Shown here: positions 34,325 through 45,688 of the stretch, in pieces
How positions within the stretch are numbered: the first letter of the stretch is position 1
How the letters are laid out: the number at the start of each line of letters is the position of its first letter
Assembly: GCA_046154695.1 (NCBI GenBank)
Contig: JBJXFI010000018.1
Coordinates: forward strand, 1 to 59,882
DNA from: DALYLB01 sp046154695
Lineage (GTDB): Bacteria; Acidobacteriota; Blastocatellia; RBC074
Reading direction: 5' to 3'
DNA length: 59,882 bases
Translations under genes and position numbers: made by a program
The notes under the pieces: generated by a model
What the model was told of the DNA's origin: nothing
Seen by the model: the letters and a program-made list of their open reading frames with translations, nothing else
The model's database searches: none

Positions 34325-35068
34325 TCATTTCTTGCCCCACGGCATGAGCACCGATTTGTACCAATCGGTCACCGCCTTGATCTTGTACTGCTGGATGGCC
34401 CCCGCAGGATCGACGTTCTTCGGGCAGGCTTTCGTGCATTCTCCGTTGAAGGTGCAGCCCCAGATGCCGTCGTGCTGGGAAAGGATGTCGAGGCGCTCCT
34501 CGGCCCCCTGATCGCGGGAGTCCTCGTTATAGCGCTGCGCCAGCGCGATGGCCGCCGGCCCGATGAAATGCGGATCCAGCCCGACGACCGGGCACGCGGC
34601 GTAACAGCACAGGCAGTTGATGCACATGCTGAACTGTTTGTAGTTGTCCATCTCCCGGGGCGTTTGCAGGTATTCGCCTTCCGAGATCGGCTTCTCTTCC
34701 TGGCGGACGATCCACGGGTTGACGCTCTTCAGCTTGTTGATGAAATCGGTGATCTCCACGACCAGGTCGCGAACGATCGGAAAGTAGCGCAGCGGCTCGA
34801 TGCGAATCGGCCCCGGCGCATAGTGTGTCAGGAAGGTGGCGCAGGTGAGCTTCGGCTCCCCGTTGACCATCATCCCGCAGCTCCCGCAGACGCCCATCCG
34901 GCAGCTCCACCGAAACGAAAGCGATCCGTCCAGCCTGTCCTTGACGTAATTGAGCGCGTCGAGCACCACCCAGTCTTTATTGAGGGGCACCTCGAACCGC
35001 TCGAACGCGGGCTCCGCTTCCTGCTCGGGCCGGTAACGCGCGACCTCGAGAGTGATCGTTTCAGCCAT
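34325..35068 (-). CDS. frdB: Fumarate reductase iron-sulfur subunit
   Basis: A 247-residue electron-transfer subunit. The plant-ferredoxin-type [2Fe-2S] site is C-R-M-G-V-C-G-S-C near residue 57 with a later Cys in L-T-C. The C-terminal half holds C-I-N-C-L-C-C-Y-A-A-C-P near 148 and C-T-F-N-G-E-C-T-K-A-C-P near 204, which supply the [4Fe-4S] and [3Fe-4S] clusters. N-V-D-P-A-G-A-I-Q-Q-Y-K after the last motif matches the FrdB rather than the SdhB pattern. GAGGATAG before the ATG is the ribosome binding site, at the end of frdA. Confidence 0.93.
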   Translation of the reverse strand: MAETITLEVARYRPEQEAEPAFERFEVPLNKDWVVLDALNYVKDRLDGSLSFRWSCRMGVCGSCGMMVNGEPKLTCATFLTHYAPGPIRIEPLRYFPIVRDLVVEITDFINKLKSVNPWIVRQEEKPISEGEYLQTPREMDNYKQFSMCINCLCCYAACPVVGLDPHFIGPAAIALAQRYNEDSRDQGAEERLDILSQHDGIWGCTFNGECTKACPKNVDPAGAIQQYKIKAVTDWYKSVLMPWGKK

Positions 35069-35074
35069 CTATCC

Positions 35075-36820
35075 TCACTTTCCATACACCCGCTCGGCGG
35101 GTGGCCATCGGGTAATCGTGACGGGCAGATACTCCACCCGCGATGTGCCGTCGTCGTTGCGGTAGACCATAGAGTGGCCCAGGAACTTCTCGTCGTCCCG
35201 CGCGGGGAAGTCCGTTCGCTGGTGCGAGCCGCGCGATTCCCTGCGATCGAGCGCGCAGGCGATGATCGTCTCGGCCACATCGAGCATATACGAAAGCTCC
35301 AGCGCCGCCGTCAGCTCGGTGTTGAACGTGTGGCTGTGGTCGCTGATGGCGACATTCCTGAACCGCTCCTGCAATTTGCCGATCGCGTCGGAAGCCGTGG
35401 CCAGGGAGTCGTGCGTGCGGTAAATCCCCGCGCCGTCCTCCATCGCCTTCTGCATCGCCGACCGGATGTCGGCGATGCTCTCGCGGCCGTCCGTTTTATG
35501 GAGGAACGTCCCTTCCACCCGGCGCTTCTCATCCAGGGCCTGCGCAAGGATCCGCGCCGTGTTTCCGTCCTTCTGCTCCGAGGCGAACACGGCGGCGGCC
35601 TCTCCCGCGCGCCGCCCGAAGACCAGCAGCTCGGTCAGCGAATTCGACCCCAGCCGGTTCGCGCCGTTGATGCTGACGCAGGCCGCCTCGCCCGCGGCAT
35701 ACAACCCCCGGATCGGCGTCGCCGCGTTGATGTCGGTGTGAACGCCGCCCATCATGTAATGCACGACAGGGCGCACCGGAATCATCTGTTTGGCCGGATC
35801 GATGTTCTCGTATTTCAGGCAGAGCTCGCGAACGAACGGGATCTTGGCGTTGATCTTCTTCTCGCCCAGGTGCCGAATGTCGAGGTAAACGACGTGGCCG
35901 TATGGCGTTTCAATGGTGCGCCCTTTTTCGAACTCCTTGACGAAGGCCTGCGACAGCCGGTCGCGCGGCCCCAGCTCCATCGAGCGGAGCACGGGCGTCG
36001 GCTCCGGTTTGCCCAGGCTGTAATCCTGCAGATACCGGTAGCCGTCCTTGTTGAGCAGCCACCCGCCCTCGGCGCGCGCGGCCTCCGTGATCAGAATGCC
36101 GGTGAAGGGCAGCCCCGTCGGATGGTACTGGACGAATTCCATGTCCTTGAGCGGCACCCCCACGCGATACGCCAGCGACATCCCGTCCCCGCACTTGATG
36201 TTGGCGTTGGTCGTGAACGGAAAAACCTTTCCGCAGCCGCCGGTCGAAATGATCACCGATTTGGCCAGGATCGTCTGTATCCGGCCGCTCATCAACTCGA
36301 TGGCGACCACGCCGCGCGCCTGCCCGTCGTCCACCAGAATCTTTGTGACGAACCACTCGTCATACCGATTGACGCCGGTGTATTTGAGCGAGGTCTGGTA
36401 GAGCGTGTGAAGCATGTGGAAGCCCGTCTTGTCGGCGGCGAACCACGTGCGCTCATTCTTCATTCCGCCAAAAGGGCGCACCGCGACCCGGCCATCCGGC
36501 TCGCGGCTCCACGGACAGCCCCAATGCTCGAGCTGCAGCAGCTCTTTCGGCGCTTCCCTGACGAAATACTCGACCGCGTCCTGGTCGCACATCCAGTCGC
36601 CGCCCGAGATCGTGTCGTAGCAATGCTCGTCCAGCGTGTCGTTGGGTTTGATGACGCCGGCGGCGCCGCCTTCGGCCGAGACCGTGTGGCTGCGCATCGG
36701 ATACACCTTCGAAACGACGGCGATGTTGAGTTTCGGATTGAATTCGGAGATGGCAATGGCCGCGCGCAGACCCGCCCCACCACCGCCGATCATGAGAACA
36801 TCGTGGAAAGAGACATCCAT
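35075..36820 (-). CDS. frdA: Fumarate reductase flavoprotein subunit
   Basis: A 581-residue catalytic subunit that reduces fumarate to succinate with covalent FAD. The N-terminal dinucleotide motif is M-I-G-G-G-G-A-G-L-R-A-A; the FAD-attaching His lies in M-R-S-H-T-V-S-A-E-G-G near residue 44. Q-Y-H-P-T-G-L near 233 and R-P-V-V-H-Y-M-M-G-G near 345 are active-site regions. The order frdA-frdB-frdC-frdD and close spacing match the E. coli operon. In some bacteria such QFR-type enzymes can also act as succinate dehydrogenase. A complete sdhCAB set lies 1.3 kb upstream on the other strand. Confidence 0.93.
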   Translation of the reverse strand: MDVSFHDVLMIGGGGAGLRAAIAISEFNPKLNIAVVSKVYPMRSHTVSAEGGAAGVIKPNDTLDEHCYDTISGGDWMCDQDAVEYFVREAPKELLQLEHWGCPWSREPDGRVAVRPFGGMKNERTWFAADKTGFHMLHTLYQTSLKYTGVNRYDEWFVTKILVDDGQARGVVAIELMSGRIQTILAKSVIISTGGCGKVFPFTTNANIKCGDGMSLAYRVGVPLKDMEFVQYHPTGLPFTGILITEAARAEGGWLLNKDGYRYLQDYSLGKPEPTPVLRSMELGPRDRLSQAFVKEFEKGRTIETPYGHVVYLDIRHLGEKKINAKIPFVRELCLKYENIDPAKQMIPVRPVVHYMMGGVHTDINAATPIRGLYAAGEAACVSINGANRLGSNSLTELLVFGRRAGEAAAVFASEQKDGNTARILAQALDEKRRVEGTFLHKTDGRESIADIRSAMQKAMEDGAGIYRTHDSLATASDAIGKLQERFRNVAISDHSHTFNTELTAALELSYMLDVAETIIACALDRRESRGSHQRTDFPARDDEKFLGHSMVYRNDDGTSRVEYLPVTITRWPPAERVYGK

Positions 36821-37232
36821 GTTGTGCTTGACTCCTCACGCCGCAAGCCGGGCGGCTCGCGGGGAACCAGTTACTTCGGCGGAAGAAGCGGCGAATGCGA
36901 CGCCCGGCTTCTTCACCAATTTTCGTGAACTGCGAAAGAGCCTCTGCTGGCAGGCTGGCATACCGCCGCGCAGCCCGGAGATTCACCCGGTAGGGATGAG
37001 TACGTTCTTATTTGATTGTTCTGAAATAGAAAACTTCGCTGGACGATGGAAAACGCACCGTAGTCTACGCATCTCCCCCGTAAGCGTCAACGGAACGGCG
37101 TCGGCAATCGCACAAGGGAGTGATTAAAAGCATGAAACCTTGCGCCCCGGCGGGGGGGCGCAAGTCCGAGCTACATCGGTACATGGTTTTTTGGCGCGGA
37201 TCGACGAGCGTCCCACTTGTTTCCATTCCGGT
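36821..37232. other. 412-base region upstream of frdA
   Basis: The gap separates the DinB-like gene from frdA. It holds a 10-bp hairpin at 37139-37164 and an AT-rich stretch at 37000-37040 that could hold the frd promoter. I see no clear FNR or CRP box and no gene. Confidence 0.55.
37139..37164. terminator. GC-rich hairpin beyond the DinB-like gene
   Basis: CTTGCGCCCC at 37139-37148 pairs exactly with GGGGCGCAAG at 37155-37164 across a six-base loop. It lies 69 bases past the stop of the minus-strand DinB-like gene. There is no T-run directly next to it, so termination is only likely. Confidence 0.45.
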
Positions 37233-37886
37233 TTAGCTTCTTGGCCGGACCTTCCTGGGAAAATTCGGATCCGCCTTCACTTCATCGATCTGTTTGTTGT
37301 GCCGAAAATTGTGAAGCGGGATGTAGACCAGCCACTGATACGCGTTCAGCGTGCCGAAGACCGGGAACGGGTGGTCCAGGGTGTGCGCCTTGAGCGGCTT
37401 GTCGGTGGTCTCGATGAACTTCAGCGAACGGGCGCGCCCCTCCTTCAATTTTGCGACGACCTCGTCCCGCGAAAGCTTCCCCGTGGGAACGATGGCCTCG
37501 GGCGCGCTGGCCTTACCCTTTCGACCGACCATGACATCTTCGAGAAAGGCCGTTTTGCCTTTGGTCTTCTCCTCCCAGTCGGGATTGGGTTTCGCGTTGA
37601 GCGCCTGCTCCATCGCGCCGAAGAGCAGCCCCTCCGCCATCGAGATATGCTCCGCGACTTCGAGCACGGACCATTTTTCCGGCGCCGCCTTGAATTTCAA
37701 CTGGGCCTCGGTCAATCCCTCGAGCGCCGCAAGCGTCTGGGCATGGGAATCCTTCATCCACTGGATCGCCTTTGCGCGCTCTTCGGCCGTCAATTTGCCC
37801 GCTTCATCGGCCGCGAGGCCGGCATCCGCCCCCGCAAAGAGGCCCACAGCCAGTACCGACAGCAGTAATCCTCTGAGTCTCTTCAT
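37233..37886 (-). CDS. Exported DinB-superfamily protein (217 aa)
   Basis: A DinB/YfiT-like four-helix-bundle protein behind a signal peptide (L-L-L-S-V-L-A-V-G-L-F-A-G-A-D-A-G-L-A-A). The putative metal-binding His triad is in E-H-I-S-M-A near residue 79, and H-N-F-R-H-N-K-Q near 197 holds the other two His. The family includes thiol-dependent S-transferases and metalloenzymes, but no activity can be named. GGAGGG lies about 8 bases before ATG 37886. It is transcribed toward frdA and is divergent from sdhC. Confidence 0.75.
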   Translation of the reverse strand: MKRLRGLLLSVLAVGLFAGADAGLAADEAGKLTAEERAKAIQWMKDSHAQTLAALEGLTEAQLKFKAAPEKWSVLEVAEHISMAEGLLFGAMEQALNAKPNPDWEEKTKGKTAFLEDVMVGRKGKASAPEAIVPTGKLSRDEVVAKLKEGRARSLKFIETTDKPLKAHTLDHPFPVFGTLNAYQWLVYIPLHNFRHNKQIDEVKADPNFPRKVRPRS

Positions 37887-38090
37887 TTCGTTTTCCCTCC
37901 TCGGAAATTCGGAAACCAATATAGTTGTTTTTGTGTGTCGACGTGGAAGCTTCACATATGCGCGGCTTATCTTCAAGATTGCACTTTTGAATTTTTCCCA
38001 TTGAGGGTAGACTGCTGTTTACCGCCGCGAAAAAAACGGAACGATGGATTCTTCCCACGATCTGAACCAAATCGAATCTCAGGAGGCTGG

Positions 38091-38807
38091 ATGGCGGCTT
38101 CGGCGCAACGTCTGGAAAGCTCAGCGGCAGGACTGCTCGCGCGCCTGTGGCAATCCTCGGTAGGCAAGAAGTATGTAATGGCGGTGACGGGCCTGGGGTT
38201 ATGGCTCTTCGTCATCATTCATCTGCTGGGAAATTTGCAGGTCTTTCTGCCGCCGGGCGTGATCAACAACTATGCCCACACGCTCAAGGCGAACCCCGTG
38301 ATCCTGTGGGGCGCGCGGGCGGGTCTGCTGGCGACGGTGGGGCTCCACATCACGGCGGCGATTCAATTGGCGATCGCGAACCGGCGCGCGCGGCCCATCG
38401 GCTACGCGGCGGGCAAGCCGGTGGAATCCTCCCTCGCGCAACGAACGATCGTTGTGAGCGGACTGGTGATTCTCGCCTTCATCCTCTTCCATCTCTCGCA
38501 TTTCACGATCGGCCTGGTCGATCCCGGACTGCTCGCGCTCCGGGATCCGCAAACCGGCTATCACGACGTTCATAAAATGATGGTCATGGGATTCTCGAAT
38601 CTCTATTTCGCGGGATTCTATATCCTCTCGATGGGGCTTTTAATGTTTCATCTGAGCCACGGCGTCAGCAGCCTCTTTCAATCGCTGGGGCTGCGAAGTA
38701 AAAAGACGCACCGCTTTTTTCACATGGTCGCGCATCTGGTTGCCATTGCGATATTTATCGGCAACTGCTCGATTCCGCTGGCGATTATGGCGGGGAGGAT
38801 CAAATGA
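38091..38807 (+). CDS. sdhC: Succinate dehydrogenase cytochrome b subunit
   Basis: A 238-residue membrane anchor of the single-subunit, five-helix diheme type found with SdhCAB complexes. Hydrophobic segments cover most of the protein after residue 30. Candidate haem-ligand His are in F-V-I-I-H-L-L, G-L-H-I-T, L-F-H-L-S-H and M-F-H-L-S-H-G. It passes electrons to or from menaquinone. CAGGAGG sits 5 bases before ATG 38091. The gene heads the operon sdhC-sdhA-sdhB. Confidence 0.88.
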   Translation: MAASAQRLESSAAGLLARLWQSSVGKKYVMAVTGLGLWLFVIIHLLGNLQVFLPPGVINNYAHTLKANPVILWGARAGLLATVGLHITAAIQLAIANRRARPIGYAAGKPVESSLAQRTIVVSGLVILAFILFHLSHFTIGLVDPGLLALRDPQTGYHDVHKMMVMGFSNLYFAGFYILSMGLLMFHLSHGVSSLFQSLGLRSKKTHRFFHMVAHLVAIAIFIGNCSIPLAIMAGRIK

Positions 38808-38883
38808 ACGCCCCGCGGCGACGGGCAAAAGACTCATCGCAAGGTTTTCTTCCGGGGCGGAGCAGGCACTTCCATTATTCGTT

Positions 38884-40806
<1,923 letters not shown>

Positions 40807-40986
40807 TTCGTGACGTTGTAGCGACATTCGGCCAGTACGTTTCAGTCGGCAGTCAGCGGTCGTTTGCTGAAGGTTCCCGGCGCGCGCCGGAGAACACTAT
40901 ACTTGCTTGTGACGGTAGGCGAATCGCTGGCTGCCGGAAACCTCTCTTCACGGAATCGATCCGTGCGACACTATTCAGGAGCAGGA

Positions 40987-41739
<753 letters not shown>

Positions 41740-41770
41740 GTTGAGCTTTTCCAGCCCATTTTCCAGTCCA

Positions 41771-41830
41771 TGGCAATGGCCCCACCCGGGAGCGCCGAGC
41801 GCCTGCTCGGCGCTCTGAAAAACATTGCCA
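41771..41830. terminator. Nested cruciform-like hairpin after sdhB
   Basis: The outer arms TGGCAATG (41771-41778) and CATTGCCA (41823-41830) enclose the inner arms GAGCGCCGAGC (41790-41800) and GCTCGGCGCTC (41805-41815). All pairing is exact. It lies 32 bases after the sdhB stop and probably ends sdhCAB transcription, though its two-level design also resembles a dispersed repeat. Confidence 0.55.
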
Positions 41831-41905
41831 TCCTTATAAACATCCGCCCCCGAATCCGGTACTATCGGACGTCCTACAATTTCAGCCAACCAAAGGAGAA
41901 TCCAC

Positions 41906-42823
41906 ATGGCCAGAGTAATCTTCGCGAAGGGCGTCAAGGGCGAGATCGTCCGAAAAATCCAGCGCAAATTGACCGAATTGAGTTTCGACACAAACGGGAT
42001 CGACGGAGACTACGGGAACGGCACGCGCAAAGCGATCGTCGCGTTCCAAACGGAGAAAGGCCTCGATCAAACCGGCGAGGTGGACACGACGACATACGAA
42101 GCCCTGATGGGAGCTCCGATACCGGCGGTCTCCGAGCGGGCGCTGCAGTTGACGGCGGCCTTCGAGGGGACCGGGTTCACGAGGGCGGTCGGGAACTTCG
42201 ATGGCGCGGGCATCACGTGGGGAATCATCGGCTTCACGCTCCGGCACGGGGAGTTGAAGAAGATTATCATGACGATCAATGACGAGGAGCCGGCGCTCGT
42301 CCGGGCGGCCTTCAAGACCAAGACCGATGAGCTGCTGGCGGTCCTCAACTCCTCGCTCGCGAAGCAGCTCGCCTTCGCCGACAGCATCAGCCTGGGCGCA
42401 GGCAAGGTCAGGCTGGCCGAGCCGTGGCGGTCCTCATTCGAGCGATTCGGAGAGTTCGACCGGGTGCAGGCGCTGCAGCTCGAGCGCGCCGAAAAGGACT
42501 ATATTCAACCGGCGCGGCTGACGGCGGACAAGTTCGGATTGAAGACCGAGCTGGGGCTTTCGCTGGCCATCGACATCCACGTTCAAAACGGGCGAATCAA
42601 GGATCCCGCGGCGGAGCAGATCAGAGCCGAACTGGCGGCCCATCCGATCTCGAATGAACGGGAGCTGCGCGTCATCATCGGCAATGCCGTCGCCGATAAG
42701 GCCAATCCCAAATTCCGCGAGGACGTTCGCTCGCGCAAGCTGACGATCGCCACCGGCGCGGGCTCAGTCCACGGGGCGACGTACATCCTGCGAAACTGGG
42801 GGCTCGACAATCTGCCGCTGTAA
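41906..42823 (+). CDS. Peptidoglycan-binding domain plus lysozyme/GH46-like catalytic domain (305 aa)
   Basis: Residues about 8-70 form a PG-binding-1 domain (I-R/Q-R-K-L pattern, N-G-I-D-G-D-Y-G-N-G-T-R-K-A-I-V-A-F-Q). The remainder resembles chitosanase or lysozyme-superfamily enzymes: A-A-F-E-G-T-G-F (possible catalytic Glu) near residue 85 and G-I-T-W-G-I-I-G-F-T-L near 101, close to the G-x-T-x-G-I-I-G-F of GH46. It may cut peptidoglycan or chitosan. No signal peptide is seen, so release could need lysis or another export path. An AAAGGAG site precedes the ATG. It stands alone between two non-coding stretches. Confidence 0.7.
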   Translation: MARVIFAKGVKGEIVRKIQRKLTELSFDTNGIDGDYGNGTRKAIVAFQTEKGLDQTGEVDTTTYEALMGAPIPAVSERALQLTAAFEGTGFTRAVGNFDGAGITWGIIGFTLRHGELKKIIMTINDEEPALVRAAFKTKTDELLAVLNSSLAKQLAFADSISLGAGKVRLAEPWRSSFERFGEFDRVQALQLERAEKDYIQPARLTADKFGLKTELGLSLAIDIHVQNGRIKDPAAEQIRAELAAHPISNERELRVIIGNAVADKANPKFREDVRSRKLTIATGAGSVHGATYILRNWGLDNLPL

Positions 42824-42923
42824 GAACTCGGTGGAAGCCCTCTAAGCGCAACCGGCAAATCAGTCCGTATGCAAATGCGACCGGCGATCGGGGATTCGCT
42901 TCCGCCCATGGGGCGGCGCCCGA

Positions 42924-42929
42924 TATAAT
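42924..42929 (+). promoter_or_regulatory. Possible -10 box upstream of the YHS gene
   Basis: A perfect TATAAT lies about 160 bases before the start at 43090. No good -35 lies 16-18 bases upstream, so confidence is low. The rest of 42824-43089 holds nothing I can name. Confidence 0.3.
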
Positions 42930-43089
42930 GCGCCTCGCCATGACCTTTCAAACCGGCAACAAGTTCAAATGCGGATGAACTCGTCCCGAGACAGGAAATG
43001 CAACAAGAGGCATTCACTGGTGAAATACACGCTTGAATAGGATCATTTGGTCACAGACGCGGCGGTAACCGCGGCACCCAGGAGAAATT

Positions 43090-44184
43090 ATGAAAAACAT
43101 GATATCGGTATTTCTTGCGATCGTCTGCTGGTCGTTGCTTGCGCCTGCGCAATCGCCCGGGCAGGTCGTCACCGTGCTGAAGGGCCTCGACCCGGTTGAG
43201 ATGGTCAGCGGCAAGGAAGTTCAGGGACAGGAGCCTCTCTCGGTCGTTCGCGGCCGTTATCGCTACCTGTTTGCTTCGGAAGCCAACCGAAAAGCATTTG
43301 AAAAATCGCCTGACGAATACCAGATTCAATTCGGCGGCGGCTGCGGCCAAATGGGCAGTTTGAGCGGCGCGGGCAATCCCGATCGATTTTACGTCTTTAA
43401 CAAACGCATCTATATCTTCGCGTCGGATTCCTGCCGCAATTCATTCAAGAAAAACCCGGAAGCCCACCTTGAAACTCCGGACGCGGCGCCAATGGGCTCC
43501 GCCGCCGAAAGGAGACGCGGGCAGGAGCTCCTCACATTGGCGCTGAAGGGCTTCGGCGGGGCGTCAAAGGTTGATGGCGTTAAAAACTATCAGGCCAGGA
43601 TCAAACTCAGTTACAGGCAGGGCGACAAGGTCACGGAGTATCCGCAGACCAAGACCCACGTTTTTCCCGGACGCTATCGCAATGAATACGATTGGGGATC
43701 ATCGCAAACCGGCGATGTGTTATTGCCGGATCGCGCGATCAGCATTTCCCGCAGGGCTTCCGGCAGCGATGCCTGGCAGCGGGAAGAAGCCGTCAGAGCC
43801 GCGCTCGAACGCGAGGTGTACCGCGAGCCGTTGGCGATTGTGAAAGCTCGCAAAGAGAGAGGCTTCACTGCGTTCGCCGCCGGCCACGCGAAAATCGGCG
43901 ACGTCGAAGTCGAGTTGCTCAAGGTCGGTTTCAAAGGCGCGACATCCACGCTCGGCATCGATCCGAAGACCGGCCGGATTCTGCGAATCGCCTATCGCGA
44001 CCGCAAGGGAGCCTACGGCGATGTCGGCAAGACCTTCTCCGATTTTCGCGCGGTGGACGGGCTCGTCTTGCCGTTTGGCGTCGAAGAGACATTCAACGGC
44101 AAACCCATCACCAGTCCGACGACGTCCATCGAATCCGTCGCAATCAACAGCCAGCTCGACCTGACGCTTTTTCAGAAACCATAG
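43090..44184 (+). CDS. Exported tandem-YHS-like protein with a LolA-like C-terminal domain (364 aa)
   Basis: A signal peptide (S-V-F-L-A-I-V-C-W-S-L-L-A-P-A) is followed by two YHS-like modules (D-P-V-E-M-V-S-G-K-E-V ... Y-L-F-A-S-E-A-N-R-K-A-F near 33-75, and R-F-Y-V-F-N-K-R-I-Y-I-F-A-S-D-S-C-R-N-S-F-K near 98-120). YHS modules often bind metals. The C-terminal 220 residues resemble lipoprotein-carrier-like beta folds (A-R-I-K-L-S-Y, G-R-Y-R-N-E-Y, T-F-S-D-F-R-A-V-D-G-L-V-L-P-F). Role unknown. AGGAGAAATT before the ATG supports the start. Confidence 0.7.
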   Translation: MKNMISVFLAIVCWSLLAPAQSPGQVVTVLKGLDPVEMVSGKEVQGQEPLSVVRGRYRYLFASEANRKAFEKSPDEYQIQFGGGCGQMGSLSGAGNPDRFYVFNKRIYIFASDSCRNSFKKNPEAHLETPDAAPMGSAAERRRGQELLTLALKGFGGASKVDGVKNYQARIKLSYRQGDKVTEYPQTKTHVFPGRYRNEYDWGSSQTGDVLLPDRAISISRRASGSDAWQREEAVRAALEREVYREPLAIVKARKERGFTAFAAGHAKIGDVEVELLKVGFKGATSTLGIDPKTGRILRIAYRDRKGAYGDVGKTFSDFRAVDGLVLPFGVEETFNGKPITSPTTSIESVAINSQLDLTLFQKP

Positions 44185-44237
44185 CCGCCCGTCCCGGCTA
44201 GCGGTTCACCATCCATTCATCACAGGAGACACTCAAC

Positions 44238-45521
44238 ATGACTAGAAAATGCGGTCTTGCTCGATTATTGATGATGCTCGCGCTGGCGGTTTGCTCGCCC
44301 GCGTTCGCACAAGCGCCGCGCAATGAGAAGCCTGAATCGGTCGGGTTATCGGCGCAACGGCTCCAGCGCATCAACCTCCTGATCGAGCAAAAGCTCAAAG
44401 AGGGGAAGCTGGTCAATGCCATCACGATGGTGGCGCGGCGGGGCAAGCTCGTCCATTTTGAAACCTATGGCAAAGCCGATGTGGAAGCCGGCAAGCCGCT
44501 GAAAAACGACGCCATCTTTCGCATTTATTCGATGACGAAGCCGATCACCACGCTGGCGGCGATGATGCTGTATGAGGAAGGCAGGTTTCAGCTCAATGAT
44601 CCGCTCTATCTTTATCTGCCTGAGTTTCGTGACACAGAGGTGTACCAGGACAACGGCACACCCGGCGGCGCGCGCGTCAAACCCACGCGCCCGATTACGC
44701 CGCGTGATTTGATGTCGCATACGTCGGGGCTGACCTATGGCGCGTTTGGCGATACGCCGGTGGATCGGCTGTACCGGGCGGCCAACTTGTTGGATGGCTC
44801 GCTGACGCTGGCCGATTTCTCGCGGAAAGCCGCTGCGTTGCCGTTGCTCTTTCATCCCGGTGAACGCTGGAATTATGGCGTGAACACGGACATTCTGGGC
44901 CGTCTGGTCGAAGTGCTTTCCGGTGTCTCGCTCGATGAATATTTCCGCGAGCGCATCTTCAAACCGCTGGGCATGAACGACACGGCGTTTGATGTTCCGG
45001 CGGCGAAGCTCGACCGCTTTCCTGTCACCTATCAATGGGACGCGGCGGGCAAGCGCGTCATCGCGGATCATCCGGGCAAAAGCCGGTTTGCCAGCCCCGC
45101 GAAGTTTTATTCAGGCGGCGGCGGATTGGTTTCGACGGCGCGGGATTACCTGCGGTTTTGCCAGTTGATGCTCAACGGCGGCGAATTGGATGGTGTGCGG
45201 TTGCTGAGTCCGAAAACCGTGCAACTGATGACGATGAATCACACCGCGCAAGCGCAAAAACCCACCGCTGGCGTAGCGCTCGGGATGGGCGCGGAGTTCG
45301 GGCTGGGTTATCGCGTGATTGCCGACGCCGCCGCCAATCAGCGAATCGGCTCACAGGGCACGTTTGATTGGGGCGGGCTGGCATCGACGAGTTTTTTCAT
45401 TGACCCCAAAGAACAACTGATCGGCATTTTGTTGACGCAAAAGCTGCCCACCGATAATCGTTTGACGATTGAATTTCGCACGGCGGTGTATCAGGCAATC
45501 ATTGAATCGAACGTTCGGTAA
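44238..45521 (+). CDS. Exported serine hydrolase of the class C beta-lactamase / PBP4* family
   Basis: A 427-residue hydrolase with a signal peptide (L-L-M-M-L-A-L-A-V-C-S-P-A-F-A). The nucleophile motif S-x-x-K appears as Y-S-M-T-K-P near residue 95, and the general-base Y-x-N as W-N-Y-G-V-N near 213. The usual H/K-x-G motif would be in the G-S-Q-G-T-F-D-W-G region near 372. Such proteins are mostly esterases or peptidases rather than true beta-lactamases. Third-position use is less GC-biased than in neighbours, which suggests later acquisition. CAGGAGACACTCAAC before the ATG gives the ribosome binding site. Confidence 0.85.
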   Translation: MTRKCGLARLLMMLALAVCSPAFAQAPRNEKPESVGLSAQRLQRINLLIEQKLKEGKLVNAITMVARRGKLVHFETYGKADVEAGKPLKNDAIFRIYSMTKPITTLAAMMLYEEGRFQLNDPLYLYLPEFRDTEVYQDNGTPGGARVKPTRPITPRDLMSHTSGLTYGAFGDTPVDRLYRAANLLDGSLTLADFSRKAAALPLLFHPGERWNYGVNTDILGRLVEVLSGVSLDEYFRERIFKPLGMNDTAFDVPAAKLDRFPVTYQWDAAGKRVIADHPGKSRFASPAKFYSGGGGLVSTARDYLRFCQLMLNGGELDGVRLLSPKTVQLMTMNHTAQAQKPTAGVALGMGAEFGLGYRVIADAAANQRIGSQGTFDWGGLASTSFFIDPKEQLIGILLTQKLPTDNRLTIEFRTAVYQAIIESNVR

Positions 45522-45595
45522 GGCCGGGAAAATTGCCGCCCCCACGACGGACTACCGGAAATCCGGCAGGGGCGCCCGGCCTCCTCGGAAAAAGT

Positions 45596-45619
45596 GGCAC
45601 AAGCTGTCCAGCTTGTGCC
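45596..45619. repeat. GGCACAAGCTG palindrome (family A, copy 3, core only)
   Basis: A perfect 24-base palindrome of family A lies in opposite orientation to the copies at 18112 and 26693, preceded by GGAAAAAGT as expected for the flipped right end. It sits between convergent genes and could act as a terminator. Confidence 0.85.
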
Positions 45620-45688
45620 ACCATGCTTTTCATTGCTTCCGGGCGTCGCCACGCGACATGACGGCTCCTTGGAATACGTTCGGGGGCG

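Noticed and set aside
33833..36928. Plus-strand open frame of 1031 codons
   Set aside because: It is antisense to frdABC, whose cofactor motifs are unmistakable; the frame has only low-complexity Arg/His/Asp sequence.
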